From assembly GCA_041738715.1 (NCBI GenBank), contig JBGSPI010000087.1:1-64000 (forward strand): DNA of 64,000 bases, given 5' to 3'. A model generated the notes under the pieces. The model worked only from the letters and a program-made list of their open reading frames with translations, was not told where the DNA came from and did no database searches. Shown piece by piece: positions 1 through 8,719 of the stretch (the first letter of the stretch is position 1; the number at the start of each line of letters is the position of its first letter). The DNA comes from Chamaesiphon sp041738715 (lineage in GTDB: Bacteria > Cyanobacteriota > Cyanobacteriia > Cyanobacteriales > Chamaesiphonaceae). Both the position numbers and the translations under genes were made by a program.

Positions 1-1
1 T

Positions 2-1723
2 CAGCTTGGGATCGATATTATCTTCACCTGGAAAGCGGCTATTATCACCTCGATCGTTGTTTCCTTTCCCCTCATGTATCGCACTGTTTTAGGTGCATTT
101 GAACAGATTGATCGCAATATTATTCTAGCTGCTCGAACGCTCGGAGCTAATGAATGGATTGTGTTCTGGCGGGTGATGCTTCCCCTTGCCTATCGCGGAA
201 TTGTAGCAGCGACAATTCTCGCCTTTGCTCGTGCGCTAGGGGAATTTGGCGCAACTTTGATGCTAGCCGGAAACATTCCAGGGCAAACCCAAACTATGCC
301 CCTTGCGATCTTTTTTGCCTCGGAATCAGGAGACTACCAACAAGCATTAATCTGGGTATTAGTTCTCTTATCGATTTCTTTATCTGTCATTATTATTGTC
401 AATTTCTGGGCAGAATCTAAGGTAAATAGGAATTTAAAAACCAGGAAAATCAAATCGAGAGAAAGTAGAGCATCGGAACCACCGCCAGCTAGTATCCGAA
501 ATTATAGCGGCTTATTTGTCGATATTGAGAAACAATATCCTGGCTTCTTTCTAACCGCAACATTAGAAAATAATGGACAGCCTCTAGGGATTTTAGGTGC
601 TTCTGGTTCCGGCAAAAGTATGACACTCCGCTGTATTGCTGGATTGGAAACACCCGATCGCGGAATTATTAACGTCAATGGAAAAATTTGGTTTGATGCT
701 CGCCAAAAAATTAATCTTCCCAGTCATCAGCGGCGCGTCGGCTTTGTGTTCCAAAATTATGCTCTCTTTCCCCATCTTACCGTCTGGCAAAATATCGCTT
801 TTGGCTTAGGTAAATTACCCCTGAGCGAGCAAAAACAGCGAGTGCGATCGCAAATCGATCGAATGCAATTACAAGCACTGGAAAATCACTATCCCCATGA
901 AATTTCTGGCGGACAACAACAACGAGTAGCCCTAGCCAGAGCCTTAGCGATCGAGCCAGAAGTTTTACTATTAGATGAGCCATTTTCTGCCCTCGATACC
1001 CAGTTACGCAGTCAAATGGAACACCAATTAATCGAAACTTTAGCCACTTATGAAGGAGAAACTATTCTAGTCAGTCACAACTTAGAAGAAGTGTATCGAA
1101 TTTGTCAGCAACTAATGGTCATCGATCGCGGTAAAATATTAACCCACGGAGACAAACGAGAAATTTTTGTCAACCCTAAATCTTATGCAGTTGCTAAACT
1201 AACCGGATGTAAAAACTTCTCTCGCACCCGCAGGATATCCCCGAATCAGATCGAAGCAATAGATTGGGGATGTTCGCTGACAGTTAACGCGCCAATTCCC
1301 CCAGATTTAACCCATATCGGCATTCGCGCCCATCATCTTATCTTCACCGAGTTAAATAGCTTAAAACACCAAAATCGACCCCTAGAGCCTGCTCATGCTC
1401 TCTCAGTGAATGGGGAAGTTTATCTATCGCTAGAATCACTGACAGATCGATCGATCGCACCGATAGACACACCCACAGAAAATACCTTCCCCTGTTGGTT
1501 GGTCCAAACCAGCGAAACCCCGCACCGGATGACAATTTACCTCAAATTAAATCACCCACCTCAGCATTTAAAAGATTACCATTTACAGGTAGAACTATTT
1601 AAAGAAAACTGGTTGTTATTATCACAAATCCCTTCACCTTGGCAGATTAGACTCGATCGCGATCGACTATTTTTATTAAGCGATCCTAAAGATGAATTAC
1701 TCGATCTTATTACTCCAATTTGA
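2..1723 (+). CDS. modBC: Fused molybdate ABC transporter permease/ATPase ModBC (5' partial)
   Basis: Imports molybdate across the inner membrane. The reading frame is open back to the window edge, so the N-terminus is missing; the internal ATG at 74 is not the true start. Counted from that ATG, residues 15-110 are the end of a ModB permease, with the EAA-type loop around RTLGANEWIVFWRVMLP and two membrane segments. A charged linker near residues 115-140 leads into a ModC-type ATPase with Walker A GASGSGKS (about residue 175), signature ISGGQQQRVALARAL and Walker B VLLLDEPFSALD. A C-terminal region follows where ModC proteins carry the molybdate-sensing TOBE domain. ModB-ModC fusion is known in cyanobacteria. 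The substrate is inferred from family resemblance; sulphate or tungstate are the alternatives. Confidence 0.88.
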   Translation, partial: QLGIDIIFTWKAAIITSIVVSFPLMYRTVLGAFEQIDRNIILAARTLGANEWIVFWRVMLPLAYRGIVAATILAFARALGEFGATLMLAGNIPGQTQTMPLAIFFASESGDYQQALIWVLVLLSISLSVIIIVNFWAESKVNRNLKTRKIKSRESRASEPPPASIRNYSGLFVDIEKQYPGFFLTATLENNGQPLGILGASGSGKSMTLRCIAGLETPDRGIINVNGKIWFDARQKINLPSHQRRVGFVFQNYALFPHLTVWQNIAFGLGKLPLSEQKQRVRSQIDRMQLQALENHYPHEISGGQQQRVALARALAIEPEVLLLDEPFSALDTQLRSQMEHQLIETLATYEGETILVSHNLEEVYRICQQLMVIDRGKILTHGDKREIFVNPKSYAVAKLTGCKNFSRTRRISPNQIEAIDWGCSLTVNAPIPPDLTHIGIRAHHLIFTELNSLKHQNRPLEPAHALSVNGEVYLSLESLTDRSIAPIDTPTENTFPCWLVQTSETPHRMTIYLKLNHPPQHLKDYHLQVELFKENWLLLSQIPSPWQIRLDRDRLFLLSDPKDELLDLITPI

Positions 1724-1892
1724 TATTATAGCGGTTCTCAAGTTAATGAGGCACATCACACATATAGACTGTAATCAAAGTAGTAAATCATCCGTACCTC
1801 ACCAATTAGAGAATGGCTATAGTTGGCGTTGCCGATCTAAGGTGCGATTTCACTTCCTATGAAAGTATGGAATCTCCCAGTCCCCCAGTCTC

Positions 1893-2375
1893 CTAGTCCT
1901 CATGCATAGATTGACAGAAATTTCTAGCAAAGGTTTCAGTAACACTTGCTTCAGGCACAACCGAACCTTCTAATAAAGGCTTGAGTATTTCTGCTAGTGA
2001 ATCCACACAAGTAATCTGTTTGGGTTGATTTTCAGCAACAGATGCCGATGATTTATGTCTCTCAACTACCTTTAACATCACCAAATTTTCGGTTACGGTA
2101 AAGGAGTGCAAAGTATTTGCAGGTAGCTCGATAAAAACTCCCGGTGTTAAAATCACTTTCCGCCCTCCTAACATAAATACCCCCCGTCCCTGGATCACCG
2201 TAATTAACCCATCATGTTTACTAGGATGTTCGGGGATTTCAATCCCAGTTTGCAAACAAATTAACATTGCTTGTCGCTTCTGGTTTTTAACAAGATATTT
2301 CCGAAACATCCCATTTTCACCATACTCAATCTCATCCTGTAACTGTGTTGTCAGGGGTTTCAGTGTGCTTGCCAT
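1893..2375 (-). CDS. Cupin-domain protein
   Basis: A 160-residue protein with a single cupin barrel at about residues 40-110. Visible elements are the strand and turn around EHPSKHDGLITVIQGRGVF, the GGRKVILTPGVF strand, and the LPANTLHSF motif that usually closes the metal site. The histidines in HPSKHDG and NTLHSF are the likely metal ligands. The C-terminal 50 residues do not match anything I recognise. The next gene upstream on the same strand is 69 bases away, so co-transcription is possible. No substrate can be assigned; small cupins of this type are often sugar or amino-acid binding enzymes or sensors. Confidence 0.7.
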   Translation of the reverse strand: MASTLKPLTTQLQDEIEYGENGMFRKYLVKNQKRQAMLICLQTGIEIPEHPSKHDGLITVIQGRGVFMLGGRKVILTPGVFIELPANTLHSFTVTENLVMLKVVERHKSSASVAENQPKQITCVDSLAEILKPLLEGSVVPEASVTETFARNFCQSMHED

Positions 2376-2444
2376 TATCTTTAAATCTCAAATAAATTAG
2401 ACAGTTAATTAACAAGCAAAATATCTAGAGACAGATGCTAGTTT

Positions 2445-2939
2445 TTATGAAATTTCAGGATTTCGATCGGGTAAAAGCCGATGCAGTTCTAACCAGAAAC
2501 GGGGAGCTTCTTCTTTCAATCGTGAATGTGGATCGCGTAGCAACCGAGTAGCATTCATACACACAGGTTCAGCTAATCCCATATACCTGGAAATGTTTCT
2601 GAACGCTGTTTTTTGAGCAGAGACAACATCAAGCAGCGTGTCAGGATAATAAATTGCAATGTAATCCAAACGTCTAGGTGGTTGTCCCCAGTGCGCTGTC
2701 ACTAGTTTGAGATGACACTGCTGCAATAGATTTGCCGCTTGAGGATGGGTGCGCTCAATCAGTGTCGTGAATTCCTGAATCAGATGACCTTCTGTTAGCA
2801 TGATGAATCTGGTAATTGAGGTGGACAATCCGCATCGGTTAGCGATCGCCGTGCCAATTTTATTTGTACCATACACCTCAAAAATAGTGGAATTTAATGG
2901 CACTGAATTAAATATATTAAGAATGTACTCAGTTCTCAA
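2445..2939 (-). CDS. Hypothetical protein, 164 aa
   Basis: I do not recognise this family. It is a soluble, mixed alpha/beta sequence of 164 residues without a signal peptide or membrane segment. A central stretch reads PPRRLDYIAIYYPDTLLDVV and the C-terminus is rich in Arg, Pro and Leu. It lies just upstream of the cupin gene on the same strand and could share its transcript. Composition and codon use resemble the surrounding genes, which supports it as a real gene, but no function should be inferred. Confidence 0.5.
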   Translation of the reverse strand: MRTEYILNIFNSVPLNSTIFEVYGTNKIGTAIANRCGLSTSITRFIMLTEGHLIQEFTTLIERTHPQAANLLQQCHLKLVTAHWGQPPRRLDYIAIYYPDTLLDVVSAQKTAFRNISRYMGLAEPVCMNATRLLRDPHSRLKEEAPRFWLELHRLLPDRNPEIS

Positions 2940-3139
2940 AAGTTAGATTGAGTAAGACTTTGAGATTTATATTTGGGATGAGGTTCGAGTATTTTTGGGT
3001 AAGGGTATAAGTATTTCATTACGGACGAAGATCGTGCCGTAATAAGTCCATTAGTAGCGTAAATAACAAATACTAAAACCGATCGCCCTTACGCTAAAAA
3101 GAGCAGGCAATTTTTATGGCAATTTTTATTTTTTTAATT

Positions 3140-3391
3140 ATGGAAGCAAAACGTGAAACCCTCTACATGGAGGTCATCAATCAACTACTTCAATGTCCCA
3201 ATGGACAAGAACCAGAAGTATTAGATAATCATTCAGAATTACTCGATGCTGGTCTCGTTAAAACTATGACTCAAGTAGCCGCATATTTTGCCCACCATGA
3301 TAATCCTGACGGAGCCAAATTTTTAGTCCATGTAGCTCGCGTATTAGCGAGAGAGTTGGGTCTATATGGGACTGGGGGACTGGGGGACTAG
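3140..3391 (+). CDS. Small conserved cyanobacterial protein (NCPSG/ELLDAGL-type domain)
   Basis: Encodes about 83 residues from the ATG at 3140; an in-frame ATG at 3116 would add eight hydrophobic residues read from a poly-T tract and looks less likely. The sequence LLQCPNGQEPEVLDNHSELL followed by DAGLVKTMTQVA resembles a short domain that, from memory, often stands at the N-terminus of cyanobacterial TPR/CHAT proteins. Here it occurs alone. The last residues (YGTGGLGD) are encoded by the G-rich tandem repeat that follows, so the original C-terminus may have been lost when the repeat formed or expanded. Confidence 0.5.
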   Translation: MEAKRETLYMEVINQLLQCPNGQEPEVLDNHSELLDAGLVKTMTQVAAYFAHHDNPDGAKFLVHVARVLARELGLYGTGGLGD

Positions 3392-3535
3392 GGGACTGGG
3401 GGACGGGGGGACGGGGGGACGGGGGGATGGGGGGACTGGGTTTCTTTTAACTTCTTATTTCCCTTTTCCCTTTCCCTTTTTCCCTTTTCCCTTTCCCCTT
3501 TCCCCTACACCCCACACCCCACACCCCAATTACTG
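3368..3535. repeat. G-rich tandem array followed by pyrimidine-rich array
   Basis: From 3368 to 3440 a degenerate GGGGACTGG/GGGGACGG unit is repeated about eight times. From 3441 to 3535 the same strand becomes almost pure pyrimidine with CCCTTTT/CCCCTTT words and then CACACCC repeats. Similar low-complexity arrays lie at 25787, 32690, 41049 and 50475. The array begins inside the preceding small gene and supplies its stop codon. Confidence 0.85.
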
Positions 3536-3567
3536 AATATTTAGCTCAAAATAAGGAATAGATTATC

Positions 3568-3900
3568 ATGCTTAGTAGTGTTGAAGCGGAAGGATTAGCT
3601 TTAGAATTTATTGCCACAGATTTGGAGATTCCCGAAGAAGATCGCGATTGGTTTGATGCGATCGATACTCGTCTAATTCAAAATGGTTCTGGTTGGTATG
3701 TTGTCGAAATTGGCATTGCCGGATTGCCAGATAAATGGATAGTTCAAGTCTACGATCGCGGTGAGTGCGACCCTTGTTATACATTTTTATCGCCCTTGAA
3801 TATAGATGCACAGATCGATGATTTAGCTGAGTTTCCCGAAAGTATCGCTCAGGCGATCGCTCAAGAGCGGCAAAATCGATTAGTCGGGGTAAATAAATAA
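3568..3900 (+). CDS. Hypothetical protein, 110 aa
   Basis: An acidic soluble protein of 110 residues, not recognised. Its middle (GWYVVEIGIAGLPDKWIVQV) has an alternating pattern that suggests a small beta sheet, and the C-terminal third is helical. The start ATG is preceded by AAATAAGGAATAG, giving a weak ribosome-binding match (AAGGA). The next gene starts within 50 bases on the same strand, so the two probably form an operon. The small-acidic-protein/partner arrangement could fit an immunity-type role, but this is speculation. Confidence 0.55.
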   Translation: MLSSVEAEGLALEFIATDLEIPEEDRDWFDAIDTRLIQNGSGWYVVEIGIAGLPDKWIVQVYDRGECDPCYTFLSPLNIDAQIDDLAEFPESIAQAIAQERQNRLVGVNK

Positions 3901-3945
3901 CTCAAATTGTTGGTGAATATTTATCGATCGAGAGAGATAAAAAAT

Positions 3946-4569
3946 ATGGAAATTCTTGCATCTGAAATATTAGGTACTAGTAAGTTCGATCGATCTGTGC
4001 TGAATATGGCATTGATTAATATCTGCGATCGCGATAGCGAAATCGGTCGCGAAATAGTTCAACTCGATCGCGATCTTCAAGCTGAAACAGATCGAGCAGT
4101 AATAAATCCTTGGTTAAACTTGTATCAGTTCAATATCTACATTCCCCATCCCGACCAACAGTATGATGGCATCAGTGCAGGAGAAGGATTTACCAGGGGG
4201 TATAATATTGAAGTTAAACCCATCCGCGATCGCCGTAAAATTCCCTATCAAATTCCAGAAGGCGGTCATTTTATTGTCATTTTCAAACAGAAAAGATTAA
4301 CAGCTAAGTTTGAGATAGCTGCTACGGGTATTTTCGTTCGTCCTGTAGCAGCTTTTGTCCTCGATATCGTCCTCGATCCAGAAACAGGGGCATATCAATC
4401 TTCAATTATCAAACACCCGATCGTCAGACAATATCCCGCAAATTGGGAAGATAAATTAACTGCTTTTCTCAAGGGAGAAATAACTAATGAAGATCTACCC
4501 GATCTGGTCGGTTATGTCGATCGCGCCTTCAATCATGATTATCGATCGCCAAATTGGGCTGAAATCTGA
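3946..4569 (+). CDS. Hypothetical protein, possible nuclease-like fold
   Basis: About 207 residues from the ATG at 3946; an upstream in-frame TTG at 3907 would add 13 residues. Not assigned to a family. The central part has an aspartate (QQYDGIS) followed about 17 residues later by IEVKPIR, and then a hydrophobic strand (HFIVIF) with a lysine pair. That spacing is reminiscent of the D...ExK core of PD-(D/E)XK nucleases, but a short motif like this arises by chance often. No membrane segment or signal is seen. It probably shares a transcript with the 110-residue gene upstream. Confidence 0.5.
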   Translation: MEILASEILGTSKFDRSVLNMALINICDRDSEIGREIVQLDRDLQAETDRAVINPWLNLYQFNIYIPHPDQQYDGISAGEGFTRGYNIEVKPIRDRRKIPYQIPEGGHFIVIFKQKRLTAKFEIAATGIFVRPVAAFVLDIVLDPETGAYQSSIIKHPIVRQYPANWEDKLTAFLKGEITNEDLPDLVGYVDRAFNHDYRSPNWAEI

Positions 4570-4632
4570 TTAGCAACTCTACCTAAATCTCTAGAGTTCA
4601 ATCCTTCTGAATAATGGCTGTTTTTTAGGAAT

Positions 4633-5253
4633 ATGAAGATTAAAGACTGGCTCGTGACAGAACAGGGGGAGTGTGAACCTCGTCCCGCTGCGAGGGAATG
4701 GGATTTGATTAGAACCAATTATTACTTTCACCGATTCCTGACCGATGTTGTCGATGTCCTCGATCTTGTCAGCGATGAAACCCAAGAATGGGATCGGCTA
4801 CCACAAATTCGGCTGCTAGTCCGAAAATTAATCACCAACTCCTACTGGGTGCAAACTCAATCTCTCCCACCTTGCCCTAAAACGGGGTTCTCGATTCTGA
4901 CATTGTATGACGAGATTGGCTATCCTTTGACTGTACAGAATGTGAGCTTTGCGCCTGGGGTTGTCTCGCCGATTCACAATCACGGTACCTGGGGTGTAAT
5001 CGCAGTACTCAAGGGCCAGGAAAAACATACGTTCTGGCGAAGAGTTGAAGATCCAGAACTCCCGCACAAAATTGAACCAGTAGGCGAGAAAATTTTGCTG
5101 CCTGGGGAGATAATTAGCTTTGTCCCCGATGCTATTCACCAAGTGGAAGTTGTGGGTGATGAACCGACACTTGCCTTTCATCTTTACGGTGACACTCAGC
5201 CCCGATCGCGCTTTGAGTTCGATCCGCTAACTTGTAGTGCCAAAAGTTTTTAG
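4633..5253 (+). CDS. Cysteine dioxygenase-like cupin protein
   Basis: A 206-residue predicted metal-dependent enzyme of the double-stranded beta-helix superfamily. The first cupin motif is VVSPIHNHGTWGVIAVLKGQ (about residues 112-131), with two histidines and downstream acidic residues as likely Fe ligands. The second motif is FVPDAIHQVE near residue 175. This arrangement fits the cysteine dioxygenase type I/COG5553 group, which oxidises thiols such as cysteine or 3-mercaptopropionate. The exact substrate cannot be read from sequence. The gene stands alone, with an unrelated upstream pair on the same strand. Confidence 0.72.
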   Translation: MKIKDWLVTEQGECEPRPAAREWDLIRTNYYFHRFLTDVVDVLDLVSDETQEWDRLPQIRLLVRKLITNSYWVQTQSLPPCPKTGFSILTLYDEIGYPLTVQNVSFAPGVVSPIHNHGTWGVIAVLKGQEKHTFWRRVEDPELPHKIEPVGEKILLPGEIISFVPDAIHQVEVVGDEPTLAFHLYGDTQPRSRFEFDPLTCSAKSF

Positions 5254-5328
5254 AGTGTAACTTCTGCTGGTGTAACTTGGCTTCAATCTCGAAGCACATA
5301 CCGATTCATTTTCGACGATCGATCGCAT

Positions 5329-5643
5329 CTACGGATCTAAAATACTGCTGATGTCTCTGGTTGCGTATAGAATTCTCACGATTTCCACAACTTCATCACG
5401 ATCCATATAAAAAATTAGATATTTCCGAAAATCTTTAACTGCCCATTTTCGTAGCCCTTGCAATCGATTGTTATTCGTGACGAAAGCACCGCCAATTCCA
5501 GGCATTCTGGCAATTTGAGCAATTGTCAACCGTGTTGAATCAAAGAACTGGAGAGCAATTTCAGGATTATCTTGGGAAATCTAAGCAAAGCAATCATCTA
5601 AATCTTGACTTGCCTTTGGTGTAATAACGATCTTCTTAATCAT
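5329..5643 (-). pseudogene. parE: ParE/RelE-family toxin with in-frame amber stop
   Basis: The frame starting with ATG at 5643 reads MIKKIVITPKASQDLDDCFA and then meets TAG (5583-5581, codon 21). It continues in the same frame for 83 codons with a typical ParE body: IAQIARMPGIGG, LRKWAVKDFRKYLIFY and VEIVRILYATRDI. Joined, the product would be about 104 residues, the usual family length. The start overlaps the antitoxin stop (ATGA), the normal layout of parDE operons. The toxin has therefore lost its reading frame through one nonsense codon. A shorter ORF downstream (from 5529) lacks the first helix and is unlikely to be active. Confidence 0.8.
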
Positions 5644-5891
5644 GCACTCGGTTGGTGCAAACCATCAAGTGCAGCGCGTTTAGAATTCCACCAATCGTCT
5701 GTTGCTTCTACAGATTTGCCACTATCCAATCCTTCCATCAGCATTGATTCGACTCGTTGTTGTTGTTCGAGTCGCTCTTGTTCGCGGAGAATAATATGAA
5801 AGACGTACTCGCTAGGCGTATCAAAACCATCGGCGATCGCTTGTCGCTCGATAAATTCACTAATTTGGTTGGGTAGTGAAATATTTAGCAT
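5640..5891 (-). CDS. parD: ParD-like antitoxin
   Basis: An 83-residue antitoxin. The N-terminal LNISLPNQISEFIERQ strand-helix is the ribbon-helix-helix DNA-binding module typical of ParD/CopG antitoxins. The rest (REQERLEQQQRV onward) is a helix-rich toxin-binding tail ending near DDWWNSKRAALDG. The start at 5891 is preceded by AGAGG five bases upstream. A longer in-frame start at 6008 exists, overlapping the NACHT stop, but its 39 extra residues are unlike the family. It should neutralise the overlapping ParE and autoregulate the operon. With the toxin broken, it may now be an orphan. Confidence 0.8.
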   Translation of the reverse strand: MLNISLPNQISEFIERQAIADGFDTPSEYVFHIILREQERLEQQQRVESMLMEGLDSGKSVEATDDWWNSKRAALDGLHQPSA

Positions 5892-6004
5892 CGAACCTCT
5901 ACCATCATAATTTGCTACGTTACCTAATTCTAACTCAGCCAATAGCTCTAGCCACGATCGAATAGATCGATCCACCCCAACACGCAAATCGAACCTCACC
6001 TCAT

Positions 6005-8719
6005 TCATTCAACCACGATCGACCATAAACAATCGATCGCGCTTCCCCTCACACCCTCATCCCGATTTTGTTCCAAACACTGCTCAATTTCGGGAAGAAT
6101 TGTATCTGAGGTTTTAGCTAACTGACCTAATGCTGATGCTGCACTAGAGCGCACAAACGACTCTTTATCGCCGAGCAAGGCAATTAAGCGGCTGACCACT
6201 TCTGGAGTGCTCTGTCCTAACCGACCTAATGCTTCTACTGCAATAGAGAGCACCAACGACTCTTTATCGCCGAGCAAGGCAATTAAGCGGCTGACCACTT
6301 CTGGAGTACTCTGCCCTAACTCACCTAATGCTGCTGCTGCATAATAGCGCACAGACGACTCTTTATCGCCGAGCAAGGCAATTAAGCGGCTGACCACTTC
6401 TGGAGTGCTCTGTCCTAACTGACCTAATGCTTCTACTGCACTAGAGCGCACATTCAACTCTTTATCGCCGAGCAAAGCAATTAAGCGGCTGACCACTTCT
6501 GGAGTGCTCTGTCCTAACTGATCTAATGCTTCTACTGCTCTAGAGCGCACAAACGAATCTTGATCGCCGAATAAGGCAAGTAAGCTGCTAATAGCTGCGG
6601 TCTCTTGTCCTAAAGAAGCTTGGAATATTAGTAGTCGAAAACGATCGATCCGATTTCTCTGCGCTTGTAACTTCTCCCAAACAATCCTTTCTACAGTTGT
6701 TTCGCCAAAGCAATGTAAAATTTTTTCGACCTCTCCTCTGATTTTGCTGCCAACCCGTTGGGACTTTTCAACTTCTAAGCCGACCAATCGAGCGAGTATT
6801 CCCCCAACCCAATCCGCAGCCACCACTGATAATTCTGGTGGATCTTCTGTCAAACACCAACCCGCAAATAACAAATCTCGATGAAGCCACTGTTCGTATT
6901 CACTCCCAGCATCCAAAACCGCCTGAATCGCCTTCTGTGCCTTCTTCCCCTTCAGCTTCGACACCAGCAACAACAATACCTCTCGCCAATGTTGATCGTG
7001 TAAATGCTTCCGAAAATGATCCAAGATAATCTCAGTATCATCTTCAACGTCGGCTCGATCGAATATCTCCTCCGCTGTCAGATATTCCTGAAACGTCTTA
7101 TGCACAAAAGCATATCGATCTCGCCCCTGTTCATTCAGTAAACCCGTCCGCTTTTGGATAAAATCGATAAACCTTTCGGCTTCGCCCTTTGCCTCATGCG
7201 CTTCGCATTTTTTCAGCGTTTGAATCTCCTTCCGCAACCACCGAATCAATTCATCTTTATCGATCAGCGTCCCGCCTTCAGCGTCGCCCGTGCTGCCTTG
7301 GGTATGAATCCAGTAGGCTAATTTCTTCAAGATATACAACAGATCGTCCGACTTGAGAAACAGCAAAACCTGCTCGTAAAAATCGATATCCTTGACAGCC
7401 TCCCAACTTTTCACCAGCGTCTCCACAGCAATCTCGTAAAGCTTGTAACGCTGTCTAGGCAACACCGCCCGATCCCGATGAATCAAGGTGATAATTGTCA
7501 ATATCAAGGGATTTTTCGCCAGTAGTTTAATGCGATCATTTTTAGCAAAAGCCTTATTTAAATCCGCTTTCCGTCGCTCTGCTTGTACTTTATTTCCCTC
7601 AATTCTGCTGTCGTACCAATGATCGATAAACGTCGTCATTTGCTTATCGTCAAACGATTCTAGTGTGTAGTGGGGAAACTCTTCTAATTTAAACAAGTCC
7701 CGCCGATAACCTGCTGGGCGTGATGTAATTACCGCCGGGTTTTCCTTGTATTGATGCAGGAATGTCTCGATATGCTCCGCCACCTTGCGCCGCTGCGCTT
7801 CATCCACCACCTCATCCAATCCATCGAGCAATATCAACGCTTTACCCCGATCTAACCAATGCTCGAAAAATCCGGTGGGTAATTGCTTACAAGATAAACT
7901 AGCTTCAGCATTCGATCGTAAGTACTCCAGCAATCCCATATTAGGCTGCAAAATCCAATCCCGAATCCGCACTACCACAGGCAAGTAATCATCTTCTTTT
8001 GTCAAACCAATCTGACTCGGTTTACTTTGATCTGTTTCACATAGCATTAGGGCAAAATAACTTGCCAGCATAGTTTTCCCCGAACCAGGTGCGCCCAATA
8101 CTACTGCTTTTTTCTGAGCTAGATTGATGACTTTTTGAGCTGAGATTCGTGGTGCAGATCGATCGCGCATTACCCATTCTCTCTGTTCTTCTAGCAAATT
8201 TTTCTGTTGAGCAAAATCAAATAACTTCTTGTAATGTGACCAATATTCTTTAGTATCATTCCTAGAAGATTTAGATTCATAATCATAGTCAAGGATGACA
8301 TCCCATATCCGTTTACGGTATTCCTCCGTGATCTTTATCCCATCCAGAAATACTAGCGCACCCGATTTATTGTTTATCCCTTTACTGCGTTCCTCACGTA
8401 CATCTGGCATCACAAAAATCTGAGCCAAAACCTCCTGCTTTTCTACCTCTTCCCCTGGCACTGCAATCCCGACAAACTTCACATCATCTACCCGCCGTGC
8501 CAATTGCTTCAGATATTGTGTCTTCGCCACCTGAAAGCAAATCCCCTTCACCTGCTCGAAATAGCTCTCAACAAACGCATCCATCCACAAAGGCATCAGA
8601 TCGACTAGGTAATCCTCTACGTCTGGATGCTCTGATGCCGACTGTCTAAATGCCACCACCAAAATATTTACATTGGGCTTACCCCGATCCTTTAAGGGTT
8701 TCTGCAACTCTGTTAGCAC
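6005..8719 (-). CDS. NACHT-domain NTPase with C-terminal HEAT repeats (main ORF)
   Basis: A 904-residue STAND-type ATPase opened by GTG at 8719; the natural N-terminus is probably encoded in another frame at 8713-8961. Residues 1-190 form a variable N-terminal region. NACHT follows, with Walker A GAPGSGKT (209-216) and extended Walker B ALILLDGLDEV (about 294-304). Helical winged-helix-like regions come next, with YAFVHKTFQEYLTAEEI near residue 565, a motif typical of NACHT proteins. From about residue 700 to the end lie HEAT repeats of 33 residues, four of them nearly identical. Proteins of this architecture act in bacteria as anti-phage sensors; the C-terminal repeats would bind the trigger. 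Antiviral function is inferred from architecture and the neighbouring toxin-antitoxin pair. Confidence 0.85.
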   Translation of the reverse strand: MLTELQKPLKDRGKPNVNILVVAFRQSASEHPDVEDYLVDLMPLWMDAFVESYFEQVKGICFQVAKTQYLKQLARRVDDVKFVGIAVPGEEVEKQEVLAQIFVMPDVREERSKGINNKSGALVFLDGIKITEEYRKRIWDVILDYDYESKSSRNDTKEYWSHYKKLFDFAQQKNLLEEQREWVMRDRSAPRISAQKVINLAQKKAVVLGAPGSGKTMLASYFALMLCETDQSKPSQIGLTKEDDYLPVVVRIRDWILQPNMGLLEYLRSNAEASLSCKQLPTGFFEHWLDRGKALILLDGLDEVVDEAQRRKVAEHIETFLHQYKENPAVITSRPAGYRRDLFKLEEFPHYTLESFDDKQMTTFIDHWYDSRIEGNKVQAERRKADLNKAFAKNDRIKLLAKNPLILTIITLIHRDRAVLPRQRYKLYEIAVETLVKSWEAVKDIDFYEQVLLFLKSDDLLYILKKLAYWIHTQGSTGDAEGGTLIDKDELIRWLRKEIQTLKKCEAHEAKGEAERFIDFIQKRTGLLNEQGRDRYAFVHKTFQEYLTAEEIFDRADVEDDTEIILDHFRKHLHDQHWREVLLLLVSKLKGKKAQKAIQAVLDAGSEYEQWLHRDLLFAGWCLTEDPPELSVVAADWVGGILARLVGLEVEKSQRVGSKIRGEVEKILHCFGETTVERIVWEKLQAQRNRIDRFRLLIFQASLGQETAAISSLLALFGDQDSFVRSRAVEALDQLGQSTPEVVSRLIALLGDKELNVRSSAVEALGQLGQSTPEVVSRLIALLGDKESSVRYYAAAALGELGQSTPEVVSRLIALLGDKESLVLSIAVEALGRLGQSTPEVVSRLIALLGDKESFVRSSAASALGQLAKTSDTILPEIEQCLEQNRDEGVRGSAIDCLWSIVVE
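6113..6508 (-). repeat. Four 99-bp tandem repeats coding for HEAT units
   Basis: Four units of exactly 99 bp (6508-6410, 6409-6311, 6310-6212, 6211-6113) each encode a 33-residue HEAT unit beginning STPEVVSRLIALLGDKE. The first 18 residues are almost invariant at both DNA and protein level. The following 15 vary mainly at exposed positions (NVRSS, SVRYY, LVLSI, FVRSS). A diverged unit precedes them and a degenerate one follows. Near-identity of neighbouring units points to recent duplication or gene conversion. Confidence 0.9.

Noticed and set aside
74..1723. ATG at 74 as the start of modBC
   Set aside because: The frame is open to the window edge and the upstream codons encode the expected ModB sequence (LGIDIIFTWKAAIITSIVVS).
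3368..3535. Regular repeats as a possible CRISPR array
   Set aside because: Units are short and contiguous, without unique spacers. The same holds for the arrays at 25787, 32690, 41049 and 50475.
5892..6008. 39-residue N-terminal extension of the ParD antitoxin
   Set aside because: ParD antitoxins start at the ribbon-helix-helix strand; the ATG at 5891 has a good AGAGG upstream.
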